Position numbers and translations under genes: made by a program. The notes under the pieces are model-generated. The model had not been told where the DNA came from. It ran no database searches and worked only from the letters and a program-made list of their open reading frames with translations. 63,678 nucleotides of DNA from positions 1 to 63,678 of the forward strand of contig SFKX01000016.1 in NCBI GenBank assembly GCA_004553625.1. Reading direction: 5' to 3'. This DNA is from Clostridiales bacterium (GTDB taxonomy: Bacteria > Bacillota_A > Clostridia > Oscillospirales > Oscillospiraceae). Each line of letters starts with the position of its first letter. Position 1 is the first letter of the stretch. Shown piece by piece: positions 34,724 to 43,412 of this stretch.

Positions 34724-35500
34724 TTATTTTCCAAAGGCCGCCGCGGTCACGCCGCGCGCGGCGTCTATGAGCATGGCTATGTCCAGGCCGACCGTGACGC
34801 TGTCGAAGCCCTGCTTGAAATAGCCCGCGGCTGCCTCGCCGCTGCCGCAGAACATGATGCAGGGTTTGCCGGCCTTTTTGCAGGCGAGCCGGACGCGCTC
34901 GACTGCGTTTATGTGCCGCTCGTCGTCGAACCTGCCGGGGATGCCGAGGGCTATGGACAGGTCGAAGGGGCCGATGAAGATGCCGTCCACGCCGTCTATG
35001 GAGACGATGGTCTCTATATTCTCAAGGCAGCCGGCTGTCTCGCACTGGGGTATGAGCAGGGTGTTCCGGTTGGCCCAGGCCATGTAGCCGTCCATGCCGG
35101 ACTGGTAGTTCTCGTCCCAGCCCCAGCCTCCGTCGCGGGAGGGACAGTAGCCGCGGCTGCCCGTGGGCGCGAACTTGGCCCAGGAGACGAGCCGCCTCGC
35201 CTGTTCGGCGGTCTCGAGCTGGGGGACGATGAGCCCCGCCGCGCCGACGTCGAGCATTTTGAGCACGGGGCTGCGGCCTATCTCGTCCACGCGGACGAAG
35301 GGCGCAAGGCCCGCGCCCGCAGCGACGCCGACGAGCTCCGCGGCGTGCTCCGCGCCTATGGGGCTGTGCTCGATGTCGATGATGACGTAATCCATGCCCG
35401 CCCTGGCCAGCGCCTCGACGGCGGGCGCGCTCAAAAGGTGCGTGAAGGTGCCGAGGCTCTTCTCGCCCTTGAGGTATTTTTCAAGGAATAAGTTCTTCAT
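34724..35500 (-). CDS. HpcH/HpaI-type class II pyruvate aldolase
   Basis: This 258-residue TIM-barrel has the family features VIIDIEHSPIG near 40, the metal site in LIPQCETA (E) and GIFIGPFDLSIALGIPG (D) and the arginine/glutamine region GLIVPQLETAEQA. Such enzymes cleave or form 2-keto-3-deoxy sugar acids with pyruvate. It sits between yifB and aspS without any sugar-acid genes, so its pathway is not evident from context. Confidence 0.88.
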   Translation of the reverse strand: MKNLFLEKYLKGEKSLGTFTHLLSAPAVEALARAGMDYVIIDIEHSPIGAEHAAELVGVAAGAGLAPFVRVDEIGRSPVLKMLDVGAAGLIVPQLETAEQARRLVSWAKFAPTGSRGYCPSRDGGWGWDENYQSGMDGYMAWANRNTLLIPQCETAGCLENIETIVSIDGVDGIFIGPFDLSIALGIPGRFDDERHINAVERVRLACKKAGKPCIMFCGSGEAAAGYFKQGFDSVTVGLDIAMLIDAARGVTAAAFGK

Positions 35501-35524
35501 CTTTCAGCCCTCCTAATAAGAGAA

Positions 35525-35555
35525 CGGGGGAGACCCTGCCGAGGGGCCTCCCCCG
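35525..35555 (-). terminator. terminator after aspS
   Basis: CGGGGGAG and CTCCCCCG pair across a 15-base loop, followed on the - strand by a moderately T-rich stretch. It separates aspS from the HpaI-type gene. Confidence 0.6.
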
Positions 35556-35559
35556 AATA

Positions 35560-37332
35560 TCACTCGCTCTTGACGACGGCGATGTGCAGCTCGTCGAGCT
35601 GCTTTTGCGTGACCTCGCCGGGCGCGCCCATCATGAGGTCCTGCGCGCTCTTGTTCATCGGGAAGGGGATGATCTCGCGGATGGAGTCCTCTCCCGCCAG
35701 GAGCATGACCATGCGGTCCACGCCCGGGGCTATGCCCGCATGCGGGGGCGCGCCGTAGCAGAAGGCGTTGTACATGGCGGGGAACTTCGCCTTCACGTCC
35801 TTCTCGCCGAGCTTGACCATCTCAAAGGCCTTGAGCATGATGTCCGGCTCGTGGTTCCGCACCGCGCCGGAGGAGAGCTCCACGCCGTTGCACACGAGGT
35901 CGTACTGGTCCGCGGTGATGGTGAGGGGGTCTATCTCCCCGCGCTCGGCGGCCAGCAGGGTGGCAAGGCCGCCCTTCGGCATGGAGAAGGGGTTGTGGCA
36001 GAACTCCAGCTCGCCCGACTCCTCGCCGATCTCGTACATGGGGAAGTCCACTATCCAGCAGAATTCGTATTTTTCAAGGTCCATATGCTCCGGGCAGGCC
36101 GCGCCTACGAGCTTTATGAGGACGCCCGCGGTCTTTTGCGCCGCGCCCTTCGTGCCGGAGGCCAGCAGCACCAGCGTGTTCGGCGCAATGCCGAGCCCGG
36201 CCTTCACCTGCTCCGCTATGGGCTGCACGAACTTGGCTATCCCGCCGACGATCTCGCCCTTTTCGTCCACCCGGAACCAATAGGCCTTGTTCCCGGACTG
36301 GACCTCGGCGTCCGCGCAGAGCTTGTCTATCTGCTTGCGGCTGCCGGCGTAGCCCGAGACCGCCACGGCCTTCACGACGTTCCCCTCGAAGGGGCCGAAG
36401 CCGCAGCCGGAAAGGAGCTCCGTCGCGTCCTGGGCGGTGAGGTCTATGCGCAGGTCGGGCTTATCCGTGCCGTATTTTTCGAGCGCTTCCATATACGGTA
36501 TGCGCTTGAAGGGCGCCGCGGAGGCGCGGGAGTACTTGCCGTACTCCGCAAAGATGGGCGGCAGCACCGCCTCCAGCACCTCGAACACGTCCTCCTGCGA
36601 GGCGAAGGCCATCTCCATATCGAGCTGGTAGAACTCGCCGGGGGAGCGGTCCGCCCTGGCGTCCTCGTCGCGGAAGCAGGGGGCTATCTGGAAGTAGCGG
36701 TCGAAGCCGGAGGCCATGAGCAGCTGCTTGAACTGCTGCGGGGCCTGGGGCAGGGCGTAGAACTTGCCGGGGTGGTTGCGCGCGGGGACGAGGTAGTCGC
36801 GCGCGCCCTCGGGGCTGGACACGGTGAGGATGGGCGTCGTGATCTCCATGAAACCCTGGGCCTCCATCGCGCGCCTGAGCGCGGAGATGACCTTCGAGCG
36901 CAGGACGATGTTCGCCTTGACCTCCGGGTTGCGCAGGTCCAGGAAGCGGTAGCGGAGCCTGGCGGCCTCGTCCGCCTCGCGGGAGCGGTTTATCTGGAAG
37001 GGCAGCTCGTTATAGCGGCAGCGGCCCAGCACCTCCAGCTTCTCCGGGACGACCTCTATGTCGCCGGTGGGGAGCTTGGGGTTCTTGCTGGCGCGCTCGC
37101 GCACGACGCCCTCTACGCTCACGGTGCTCTCGCGCGTAACGGCCTTGAAGGCCTTGACCATCTCCTCCGTCTCCGCGACGACCTGGGTCGTGCCGTAGAA
37201 GTCCCGCACGACGATGAAGGCCAGCGCGGCGGAGACCTCGCGTATATTTTCCATCCAGCCGACTATCTTGACGTTCTTGCCGGCGTCGGCGAGCCGCAGC
37301 TCGCCGCAGTTGTGTGTCCTTGACTGCATCAT
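35560..37332 (-). CDS. aspS: aspartyl-tRNA synthetase
   Basis: The 590-residue class II synthetase has the OB-fold anticodon domain (VGWMENIREVSAALAFIVVRD), motif 2 in CFRDEDARADRSPGEFYQLD, the bacterial GAD insertion and motif 3 GIAPGVDRMVML. Length is typical of bacterial AspRS. The ATG is nine bases after AAGGGG. It follows hisS by 13 bases, the standard Firmicute hisS-aspS pair. No T-box leader was seen upstream of either gene. Confidence 0.96.
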   Translation of the reverse strand: MMQSRTHNCGELRLADAGKNVKIVGWMENIREVSAALAFIVVRDFYGTTQVVAETEEMVKAFKAVTRESTVSVEGVVRERASKNPKLPTGDIEVVPEKLEVLGRCRYNELPFQINRSREADEAARLRYRFLDLRNPEVKANIVLRSKVISALRRAMEAQGFMEITTPILTVSSPEGARDYLVPARNHPGKFYALPQAPQQFKQLLMASGFDRYFQIAPCFRDEDARADRSPGEFYQLDMEMAFASQEDVFEVLEAVLPPIFAEYGKYSRASAAPFKRIPYMEALEKYGTDKPDLRIDLTAQDATELLSGCGFGPFEGNVVKAVAVSGYAGSRKQIDKLCADAEVQSGNKAYWFRVDEKGEIVGGIAKFVQPIAEQVKAGLGIAPNTLVLLASGTKGAAQKTAGVLIKLVGAACPEHMDLEKYEFCWIVDFPMYEIGEESGELEFCHNPFSMPKGGLATLLAAERGEIDPLTITADQYDLVCNGVELSSGAVRNHEPDIMLKAFEMVKLGEKDVKAKFPAMYNAFCYGAPPHAGIAPGVDRMVMLLAGEDSIREIIPFPMNKSAQDLMMGAPGEVTQKQLDELHIAVVKSE

Positions 37333-37345
37333 TGCCACTTACCCC

Positions 37346-38701
37346 TTACTTTTCCTTTATGAGCCTGGCTCCGGCGCTCTCGGCCAGGGCCGCCTTTATC
37401 TTTTCCGCCGCCTCGGCAGGCGCGCAGCTTATCTGCTCGCCCCGGCGCATGTCCTTGAGCGAGACGAGCCCGCTCTTCGCCTCGTCCTCGCCTATTATCA
37501 CGGCGAAGGGTATGCCCAGCTTCGAGGCGTAGGAGAGCTTCTGCTTGAATTTCTTTTCCTCGGTATAGAGCTGGGTGCGGATGCCGGACTCGCGCAGGAG
37601 GGTGGCCGTCTCTGCGGCGAAGCCGAGCTCCTCCGTCATGGGAAGGACGATGGCGTCCGCGGGGGCGGCCTCGAGCTCCGGGTTCAGCAGCCCCTGCTCG
37701 GAGAGGACGTAGAACAGGCGGGTCACGCCTATCGAGATGCCCGCGCCGGGCAGCTTGCGGTCTGTATAGTACTCGGCGAGGTCGTCGTACCTGCCGCCGG
37801 AGCAGACGGAGCCTATCTCCGGGTGGGAGTTTATCGTCGTCTCGTACACCGTGCCGGTGTAGTAGTCCAGCCCGCGGGCGATGGTGAAGTCCAGCGCGAA
37901 GCGCTCCGGCGGCACGCCGAGGCCCGGCAGGGCTTCCGCCACCGTGCGCAGCTCGCGCACGCCCTCGTCGAAGAGCTCGTCCCGGCCGCACATGCCCTCC
38001 AGGAAGGCGAGTTTTTCGGCCGTGGTCCCGGTAAAGCCCGTGAAGTCCAGCACCGCGGCGGCCTGGCTCTCGTCCAGCCCGCAGTCCTCCAGCAGAATGG
38101 CGCGGACCTTTTCTGCGCCGATCTTTTCGAGCTTGTCAATGGTGCGGAGTATCTCCGCGGGGGCGGACATGCCGTGCATCCGGAAAAAGCCGCCCAGGAC
38201 CTTGCGGTTGTTTATGCGGATGGTGAAGTCACGGAGCCCGAGCTCCGTGAAGGCCCGGCAGATGATGGAGGGGATCTCCGCTTCGTTCATGATGTCCAGC
38301 TTCCCGTCGCCTATGACGTCTATATCTGCCTGGTAGAACTCGCGGAAGCGGCCGCGCTGGGCGCGCTCGCCGCGCCAGACCTTGCCTATCTGGAAGCGGC
38401 GGAAGGGGAACTGGAGCTTCGCGTAGTTGGCGGCGACGTACTTCGCCAGGGGGACCGTCAGGTCGAACCTGAGCGCGAGGTCCGAGTCGCCCTTCATGAA
38501 CCTGTATATCTGTTTTTCGGTCTCGCCGCCGCCCTTGGCGAGCAGGACCTCGGCGGATTCTATTGCCGGGGTGTCGAGCGGCGTGAAGCCGTAGAGGGAA
38601 TAGACCCTTCTGAGAGTGCCGAGCAGGCGCTCCATTTTCAGCTGGTCCGCGGGCAGCAGCTCCATGAAGCCGGACAGCGTCCTCGGCGTGACCTTTTCCA
38701 T
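37346..38701 (-). CDS. hisS: histidyl-tRNA synthetase
   Basis: The 451-residue class II synthetase has motif 2 in VWRGERAQRGRFREFYQAD, the histidine-specific motif GLDYYTGTVYE near 260 and a C-terminal anticodon domain. The start is the ATG of MEKVTPRTLSG because GGAGG precedes it by eight bases; twelve more codons are open upstream without a ribosome site. A stem (GGGCGGCGG/CCGCCGCCC) lies in the short gap from the upstream gene. Confidence 0.95.
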   Translation of the reverse strand: MEKVTPRTLSGFMELLPADQLKMERLLGTLRRVYSLYGFTPLDTPAIESAEVLLAKGGGETEKQIYRFMKGDSDLALRFDLTVPLAKYVAANYAKLQFPFRRFQIGKVWRGERAQRGRFREFYQADIDVIGDGKLDIMNEAEIPSIICRAFTELGLRDFTIRINNRKVLGGFFRMHGMSAPAEILRTIDKLEKIGAEKVRAILLEDCGLDESQAAAVLDFTGFTGTTAEKLAFLEGMCGRDELFDEGVRELRTVAEALPGLGVPPERFALDFTIARGLDYYTGTVYETTINSHPEIGSVCSGGRYDDLAEYYTDRKLPGAGISIGVTRLFYVLSEQGLLNPELEAAPADAIVLPMTEELGFAAETATLLRESGIRTQLYTEEKKFKQKLSYASKLGIPFAVIIGEDEAKSGLVSLKDMRRGEQISCAPAEAAEKIKAALAESAGARLIKEK

Positions 38702-38776
38702 CTTGATGACCTCCAAACTCATATGGATACAGCGCAAGGGCGGCGGAAAAACTTACCGCCGCCCTCTGGCGCGTGC

Positions 38777-39178
38777 TTATTTTTTCTTGGGGTTGACGAT
38801 GTCTCGCCAATCGAGGTCGCCCCGGCGCAGGCCCTGGATGAGCACCTCCGCCGTTGCGGCGTTGGTGGCCATCGGGATGAGGTGCTGGTCGCAGAGGCGG
38901 GAGAGCTTGTTGACGCTGTCGAAGCCCTCCGGGTTGGCCGGGTCGCAGAAGCAGATGACGAGGTCTATCTCGTTGTAAGCTATCCTTGCGCCTATCTGCT
39001 GTGCGCCCTGTTTGTCGTGCAGGTACAGGGTTATCGGCAGGCCCGTCGCCTCGCTGACGAGTTTACCGGTTGTTGTCGTTGCACAGATGCTGTGCTCTGC
39101 CAGGATGCCGCAATATGCGATGCAGAACTGGACCATCAGTTCCTTTTTTCCATCGTCGGCAAGCAGCGCGATATTCAT
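38777..39178 (-). CDS. methylglyoxal-synthase-like protein lacking key catalytic residues
   Basis: At 133 residues it aligns end to end with Clostridial MgsA (KKELMVQFCIAYCGIL, IGARIAYNEIDLVI, IPMATNAATAEVLI, RGDLDWRDIVNP). However, the glycine-rich loop that supplies the catalytic Asp (GGDQQ in MgsA, Asp71 in E. coli) reads QGAQQ with one residue missing, and the HxPD segment (His98, Asp101) is replaced by EGFDSVN. The phosphate-binding TGTTG is TTTTG. It is therefore probably not a methylglyoxal synthase. Its place after mrdA is the usual place of Clostridial mgsA. Confidence 0.8.
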   Translation of the reverse strand: MNIALLADDGKKELMVQFCIAYCGILAEHSICATTTTGKLVSEATGLPITLYLHDKQGAQQIGARIAYNEIDLVICFCDPANPEGFDSVNKLSRLCDQHLIPMATNAATAEVLIQGLRRGDLDWRDIVNPKKK

Positions 39179-39189
39179 ATTCCTTTCTC

Positions 39190-39219
39190 CCTCCGGACCC
39201 CCGGCTCCCCAGCCGGAGG
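39190..39219 (-). promoter_or_regulatory. leader hairpin next to the ribosome site of the MgsA-like gene
   Basis: CCTCCGG and CCGGAGG can pair 7 bp and would bury a GGAGG located 11 bases from the start codon. A competing 6-bp stem (CCGGCT/AGCCGG) overlaps one arm. A switch between them is possible but untested. Confidence 0.35.
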
Positions 39220-39313
39220 CTGTACATTCCTAATTGCCTTAGAAGTTAATTATATGCCACATTTGCGAATACTGCAACAGATTTCTCAGCTTTTCCGCAT
39301 ATTTCCGTGCTTT

Positions 39314-41449
39314 TTACTTGAGCAGGGTATATTCGCTGTCCGCGGTGCTGGATTTGTCCCCCAGGCCGAAGTATGCGTCCAGCACGTTGCGGGCCATGCT
39401 CGAGAGGTTCGCGCCGGACTGGCCGCGCTCCACCACGATGGAGATGGCTATCTGCGGGTCGTCGAAGGGGGCGTAGCACATGAAGATGGCGTTGTTGGTC
39501 TTGTCCTCGCCGAGCTGGGAGGTACCGGTCTTGGCGGCGACGGGCAGGCTCACGCCGTTATAGCTGTAGTTCCCGAGGGCGTAGTAGACCGTGAGGCTGG
39601 AGCTCGAGATGTCGTTGGCCATGAGGTACATACCGCGCTGGACGGCGGCCCAGTTGTAGTCTGCGGTCTCCACGGTGGAGAGGGCCTCGGTATCCTTCTG
39701 GTAGAGCTGGCGGGAATAGTCGAAGCTGCGGACGCTCTTGAGCAGGGCGGCGGAGTGGCGCGTGCCGCCGTTGGCGATGGCGGCGCAGTACTCTGCCAGC
39801 TGCAGCGGCGTGAACAGGCTGTCCGACTGGCCGATACCGGTCTGGACAGTGTCGCCGTCCACCCACTCGTCCACGTCGTAGGTGAGGTGGTTGTCGGGGT
39901 TTGCCATGTTGCCGGTGGTCTCGACGAGCTCGATACCGGTGGACTCGCCCAGGCCGAAGTCCTCGGCGTATTCCATGAGCTTGCGTATGCCGAGATTATC
40001 CGCCACGGTGTAGAAGAAAATGTTGCAGGAGTCCTTCAGCGCCTCGGTGACGTTGTCGTTGCCGTGAGTGAGGTGGTCCTGCGTATAGATCCAGCACTCG
40101 GGGGCGTAGCCCTGGTCGGAGTATTTGGTGAACACGCCGTCGCAGAGGATCTGCGTTTCGGTGTTGATGATGTTCTCCGAGAGGCCGGCAATGGCCGTGC
40201 AGGGCTTGAAGGTGGAGCCCGGCGCATAGGCGCCCAGGAGCGCCCGGTTGAAGAGCGGGTCATATTCGGTGGAGGAGATCTCGTCGTAATCCTCCAGCAG
40301 GGTGGAGAGGTTATAGGTGGGGTAGCTGGCGATGGCCAGGGGCTCTCCGGTCTTGATGTCCACGACGACTATGGCCCCGCCCTGTATGTCCTCGCGGACG
40401 TCGTCCGTCCGGCCCTCGGACACGGCCTTGAGGTTGTCCTCGTCTCGCTTGAGCTGGAGGGTCTGTATGCCCGTTTCGAGGATCCTCTCCACGGCCTCCT
40501 GCAGCTGTATGTCTATCGTCAGGTAGACGTGGTTGCCGGGGACGGGGTCCTCGGTATATATCGTGCTTGTCACGGTGCCGGAGGCGGTCCGCTCGACTGT
40601 GGCCTTGCCGTTCGTGCCGTGCAGCCAGTTCTCAAAGGCGAGCTCAACGCCGTCCTTGCCGACCTTGGTGTCGTAGTCGTAGGTACTGTTTTCCTTGCCG
40701 GGGCGGTATTTTTCCATATCCGCGTCGGACATGGCCTGGACGTAGCCCAGAATGTGCGCGGCGTACTGCGTGTTGTATTCGCGGATGTAGGAGGTCTCCA
40801 CTTCCACCACGTTGCCGACCACGCCCATGAGGTCCGAGATGAGGTCTATGGAGGCGTCCTCTACAAAGACATAGGGGTTGGTGTTGATGGCGTAGCGGAC
40901 GTTCACGGCGTAGCGCACGCTGGCTATCTTGCGCATCTCCTCTGCGTTGTAGCTCCCGGCGATATCGTAGCGCGTGCGGAAGTAGCTCATGAGCTCCACG
41001 GCGGTGGTGTCCTCGTCCAGGCCTTTGTCCTTCAGGTAGGCGTTCAGGAGCATACGCTGGATATCCGTCATGTTGGTGTATTCAAAGGGCGGCTCCTTGG
41101 TGATGGGCAGGTCGTCTGTATATTTGTCCCCGGCGGCCTCGACCATGTTTATCATCTGGAGTATGACGGCGTTCGGGTCCTCCACCTCGTCCGAAAAGAG
41201 CCTCGTGTCGCTTATCTTGAGGTTGTAGCACTCCCGGTTGGAGACGAGCACTCTGCCGTAGCGGTCCAGTATATTCCCGCGGGCGGCGGTGACGGTCTGT
41301 TCCGAGACCTGTTTGTTCTGGCTCTCCTCGTAATAGGCGGCGCCCTCAATTATCTGGAGCTTATAGAGGGTGCCGACGCACAGCGCCAGCAGCGCCACGA
41401 CGAGCAGCCCGAAGGCGAAGAGCCTGCCTGTACTTACAAGTTTTTTCAT
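39314..41449 (-). CDS. mrdA: penicillin-binding protein 2, elongasome transpeptidase
   Basis: This class B PBP of 711 residues has one N-terminal membrane helix (FAFGLLVVALLALCVGTLY), the dimerisation domain starting ARGNILDRYGR, and the transpeptidase motifs STFK near 411, SCN near 474 and KTGTS near 638. It cross-links peptidoglycan during cell elongation and acts outside the membrane. It follows mreC and mreD, as is standard. rodA and mreB are not in view. Confidence 0.94.
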   Translation of the reverse strand: MKKLVSTGRLFAFGLLVVALLALCVGTLYKLQIIEGAAYYEESQNKQVSEQTVTAARGNILDRYGRVLVSNRECYNLKISDTRLFSDEVEDPNAVILQMINMVEAAGDKYTDDLPITKEPPFEYTNMTDIQRMLLNAYLKDKGLDEDTTAVELMSYFRTRYDIAGSYNAEEMRKIASVRYAVNVRYAINTNPYVFVEDASIDLISDLMGVVGNVVEVETSYIREYNTQYAAHILGYVQAMSDADMEKYRPGKENSTYDYDTKVGKDGVELAFENWLHGTNGKATVERTASGTVTSTIYTEDPVPGNHVYLTIDIQLQEAVERILETGIQTLQLKRDEDNLKAVSEGRTDDVREDIQGGAIVVVDIKTGEPLAIASYPTYNLSTLLEDYDEISSTEYDPLFNRALLGAYAPGSTFKPCTAIAGLSENIINTETQILCDGVFTKYSDQGYAPECWIYTQDHLTHGNDNVTEALKDSCNIFFYTVADNLGIRKLMEYAEDFGLGESTGIELVETTGNMANPDNHLTYDVDEWVDGDTVQTGIGQSDSLFTPLQLAEYCAAIANGGTRHSAALLKSVRSFDYSRQLYQKDTEALSTVETADYNWAAVQRGMYLMANDISSSSLTVYYALGNYSYNGVSLPVAAKTGTSQLGEDKTNNAIFMCYAPFDDPQIAISIVVERGQSGANLSSMARNVLDAYFGLGDKSSTADSEYTLLK

Positions 41450-41481
41450 AGCTTATCCTTTCGCTGGAACGGGGGGCGGAG

Positions 41482-41985
41482 CTAGATCTTTTTTCTCGCT
41501 ATCGCCCTGCAGGGGAAGTATAGCGCCGCGGCCATGGGCAGAGACCAGACGAGCTGGACCACGGCGGTGAACAGCATGGGGCCGAAGTCGTGGCCGCGCA
41601 GCAGCAGCCCAAGCATCTGGAAAAAGGCCGTCACCGCGCCCGCGAGCGTGCTCACCAGCATGTAGGCGAAAAAGCGCCGGTTCACATACCAGCGGGACAG
41701 CACGCCTGAGAAAAAGCCCAGAGCGGGGAAGAGCGCCGTGAAGAGTGCGGTGTTGTCATAGCTGATGTCTGCGAGAAAGCCCATTACCAGGCCGAACACC
41801 GCGCCCCAGACGCCGTCCTCAAACATGCCGACGGCCACGACAGCCGCGGGCAGGAAGAGCATGTTCACGCCGAAAAGGCGCAGGTTTGCAAATATCGAGT
41901 CCTGGGCCAGCAGGCACAGGAGCATATAGAGGAGATAGAGCAGCGCCCGGCGCAGCTTCTCCCGGTTTATGAGGTCCCAGAGCAT
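41482..41985 (-). CDS. mreD: rod shape-determining protein MreD
   Basis: The 167-residue membrane protein has about five hydrophobic segments and the MreD-like order LLCLLAQDSIFANLRLFGVNMLF, then VFGLVMGFLADI. It is part of the elongation complex with MreC and PBP2. Identification rests on size, topology and position between mreC and mrdA. Confidence 0.88.
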   Translation of the reverse strand: MLWDLINREKLRRALLYLLYMLLCLLAQDSIFANLRLFGVNMLFLPAAVVAVGMFEDGVWGAVFGLVMGFLADISYDNTALFTALFPALGFFSGVLSRWYVNRRFFAYMLVSTLAGAVTAFFQMLGLLLRGHDFGPMLFTAVVQLVWSLPMAAALYFPCRAIARKKI

Positions 41986-42003
41986 CGCTTCGCCTCCGCC
42001 GTC

Positions 42004-42846
42004 TTACTCGGTCACGTCGAATTCCTTGATAATGAACACCTGGACCAGGGTGTCCAGGCCCACCGCGGGCTGGATGATGCCGTATTCCGTCTGCCCGCCG
42101 GCCTCACTCTGTATGGAGGCCACGCTGCCTATGACTATGCCCTGCGGGATGAGCCCGCCGGAGCCGGAAGTGAGCACGTCGTCCTCCAGGAAGAGCTGGG
42201 CGCCCTCCGTCAGCCAGGTGACCTTGACCTGGCCCTGGCGCATGAGGGTATAATCGCCCATGAGCATTGCGGCGGAGCCGTCCGCCCCGACTAGCGCGCC
42301 GATGCTCGTATCCACGTCTATGAGAGTCCTCACGACGGCGGAGGACTCGCCCAGCTCGGAGATCTGCCCGACGAGCGCGCCGTATTCGTTCACGACGCAG
42401 TCCCCGACCTCGATCCCGTTGCGCAGGCCCTTGCTTATCGTGAAGCTGGAGCCCCAGTTGTCCGCGCTCCAGGAGACTATGCGGGCCGTCTCCATGACGA
42501 AGTCCGAGTGCTTTTCCGCAAAGCCGAGGATGTTGCGGAAGCGCTCGTTTTCGTCCAGGGCGTCCTGCCCGGCGCGTGCCTCCGCCTGCGCCTCCGCCAG
42601 CTGGACCCGCAGGGATTCATTCTCGGCCTTGAGCTGCTCGAACTCGAACAGGTAGCCGTAGATATTGTCCAGGAGGCTCGACACAGAGGATGCCGCCTGC
42701 CGTATCGGCTCGCGGACGGTGACGATGGCGTTCGTCAAAAAGTCCGCCCTGCCGCCGAGCACCTGACCGGCCAGCAGCGCCACCAGCACCACAGCAAGAA
42801 CTATTACGCCGAGCTTTATGCCGTTTTTCTTCAGATATTCCTTCAA
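42004..42846 (-). CDS. mreC: rod shape-determining protein MreC
   Basis: In 280 residues it has an N-terminal membrane anchor (IKLGVIVLAVVLVALLAG), a coiled coil near 75-100 (FEFEQLKAENESLRVQLAEA) and two beta domains outside the membrane (VVNEYGALVGQISELG, GIVIGSVASIQSEAGG). It scaffolds PBP2. The start is a TTG overlapping the TGA of maf. Confidence 0.93.
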   Translation of the reverse strand: MKEYLKKNGIKLGVIVLAVVLVALLAGQVLGGRADFLTNAIVTVREPIRQAASSVSSLLDNIYGYLFEFEQLKAENESLRVQLAEAQAEARAGQDALDENERFRNILGFAEKHSDFVMETARIVSWSADNWGSSFTISKGLRNGIEVGDCVVNEYGALVGQISELGESSAVVRTLIDVDTSIGALVGADGSAAMLMGDYTLMRQGQVKVTWLTEGAQLFLEDDVLTSGSGGLIPQGIVIGSVASIQSEAGGQTEYGIIQPAVGLDTLVQVFIIKEFDVTE

Positions 42847-43412
42847 AGCAGCTTCACACCCAATTTACCGAGCATTTTGCCCAGCCTGCACAGCGGCAGG
42901 CCCATGACGTTGAAAAAGTCGCCCTCTATGCCCTCTACGAAGAGGCTGGCCAGGCCCTGGGCCCCATAGGCCCCTGCCTTGTCCATCGGTTCCCCGGTGG
43001 CGATATAGGCGAGTATCTCGCTCTCCTCCAGGCGGCGGAAGCGCACGAGCGTCCGCTCGGCGCCGAGGAGTTTCTCTCCGCCGCGCAGCACGCAGACCCC
43101 TGTCCAGACCTCGTGGCTGCGGCCGGAGAGCTCGCGCAGCATCCGCGCGGCGTCCTCCTCCGAGCGGGGCTTGCCCAGAAGCTCGCCCTCCAGCCAGACG
43201 ATCGTGTCCGCGGCTATTATGACGTTTTCCGGGGCGCAGTGTTCCGCGACCTCCGCGGCCTTGTCCCCGGCCAGGGCCAGGACTATCTCCTCCGGACCCG
43301 CGTGCTCGGGCGGATGCTCGCCGCCCCGGGCCGGGCGTACCTCAAACTCAAGGCCGAGCATCTCCAGCAGCTCGCGCCGCCGCGGAGAACCCGAGGCCAG
43401 TATGATATCCAT
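42843..43412 (-). CDS. maf: Maf family nucleotide pyrophosphatase
   Basis: The 189-residue protein begins IILASGSPRRRELLEMLG, has AADTIVWLEGELLGKP near 65 and ends with EGIEGDFFNVMGLPL, all hallmarks of Maf. These enzymes hydrolyse non-canonical or dTTP/UTP nucleotides; the original septum-inhibitor phenotype is from B. subtilis. It overlaps both neighbours, TAATG with the U32 gene and TTGA with mreC. Confidence 0.95.
   Translation of the reverse strand: MDIILASGSPRRRELLEMLGLEFEVRPARGGEHPPEHAGPEEIVLALAGDKAAEVAEHCAPENVIIAADTIVWLEGELLGKPRSEEDAARMLRELSGRSHEVWTGVCVLRGGEKLLGAERTLVRFRRLEESEILAYIATGEPMDKAGAYGAQGLASLFVEGIEGDFFNVMGLPLCRLGKMLGKLGVKLL

Noticed and set aside
33236..35491. A 751-codon + strand frame opposite yifB and the HpaI-type gene
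   Set aside because: Shadow of two clear - strand genes; composition matches a reverse-complement artefact.
38702..38776. Possible T-box leader ahead of hisS
   Set aside because: The gap is only 75 bases, has a single stem and no specifier loop or T-box sequence.
38777..39178. Plain call of active methylglyoxal synthase
   Set aside because: The catalytic Asp loop and the His/Asp segment are replaced, so an enzyme call would mislead.
37214..41485. A 1423-codon open frame on the + strand opposite hisS, the MgsA-like gene and mrdA
   Set aside because: It runs antisense through three well-supported genes and their gaps, its translation is low-complexity with many Val, Leu, Gly, His and Ala residues, and it has no family motif. 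High GC at third positions creates such frames.
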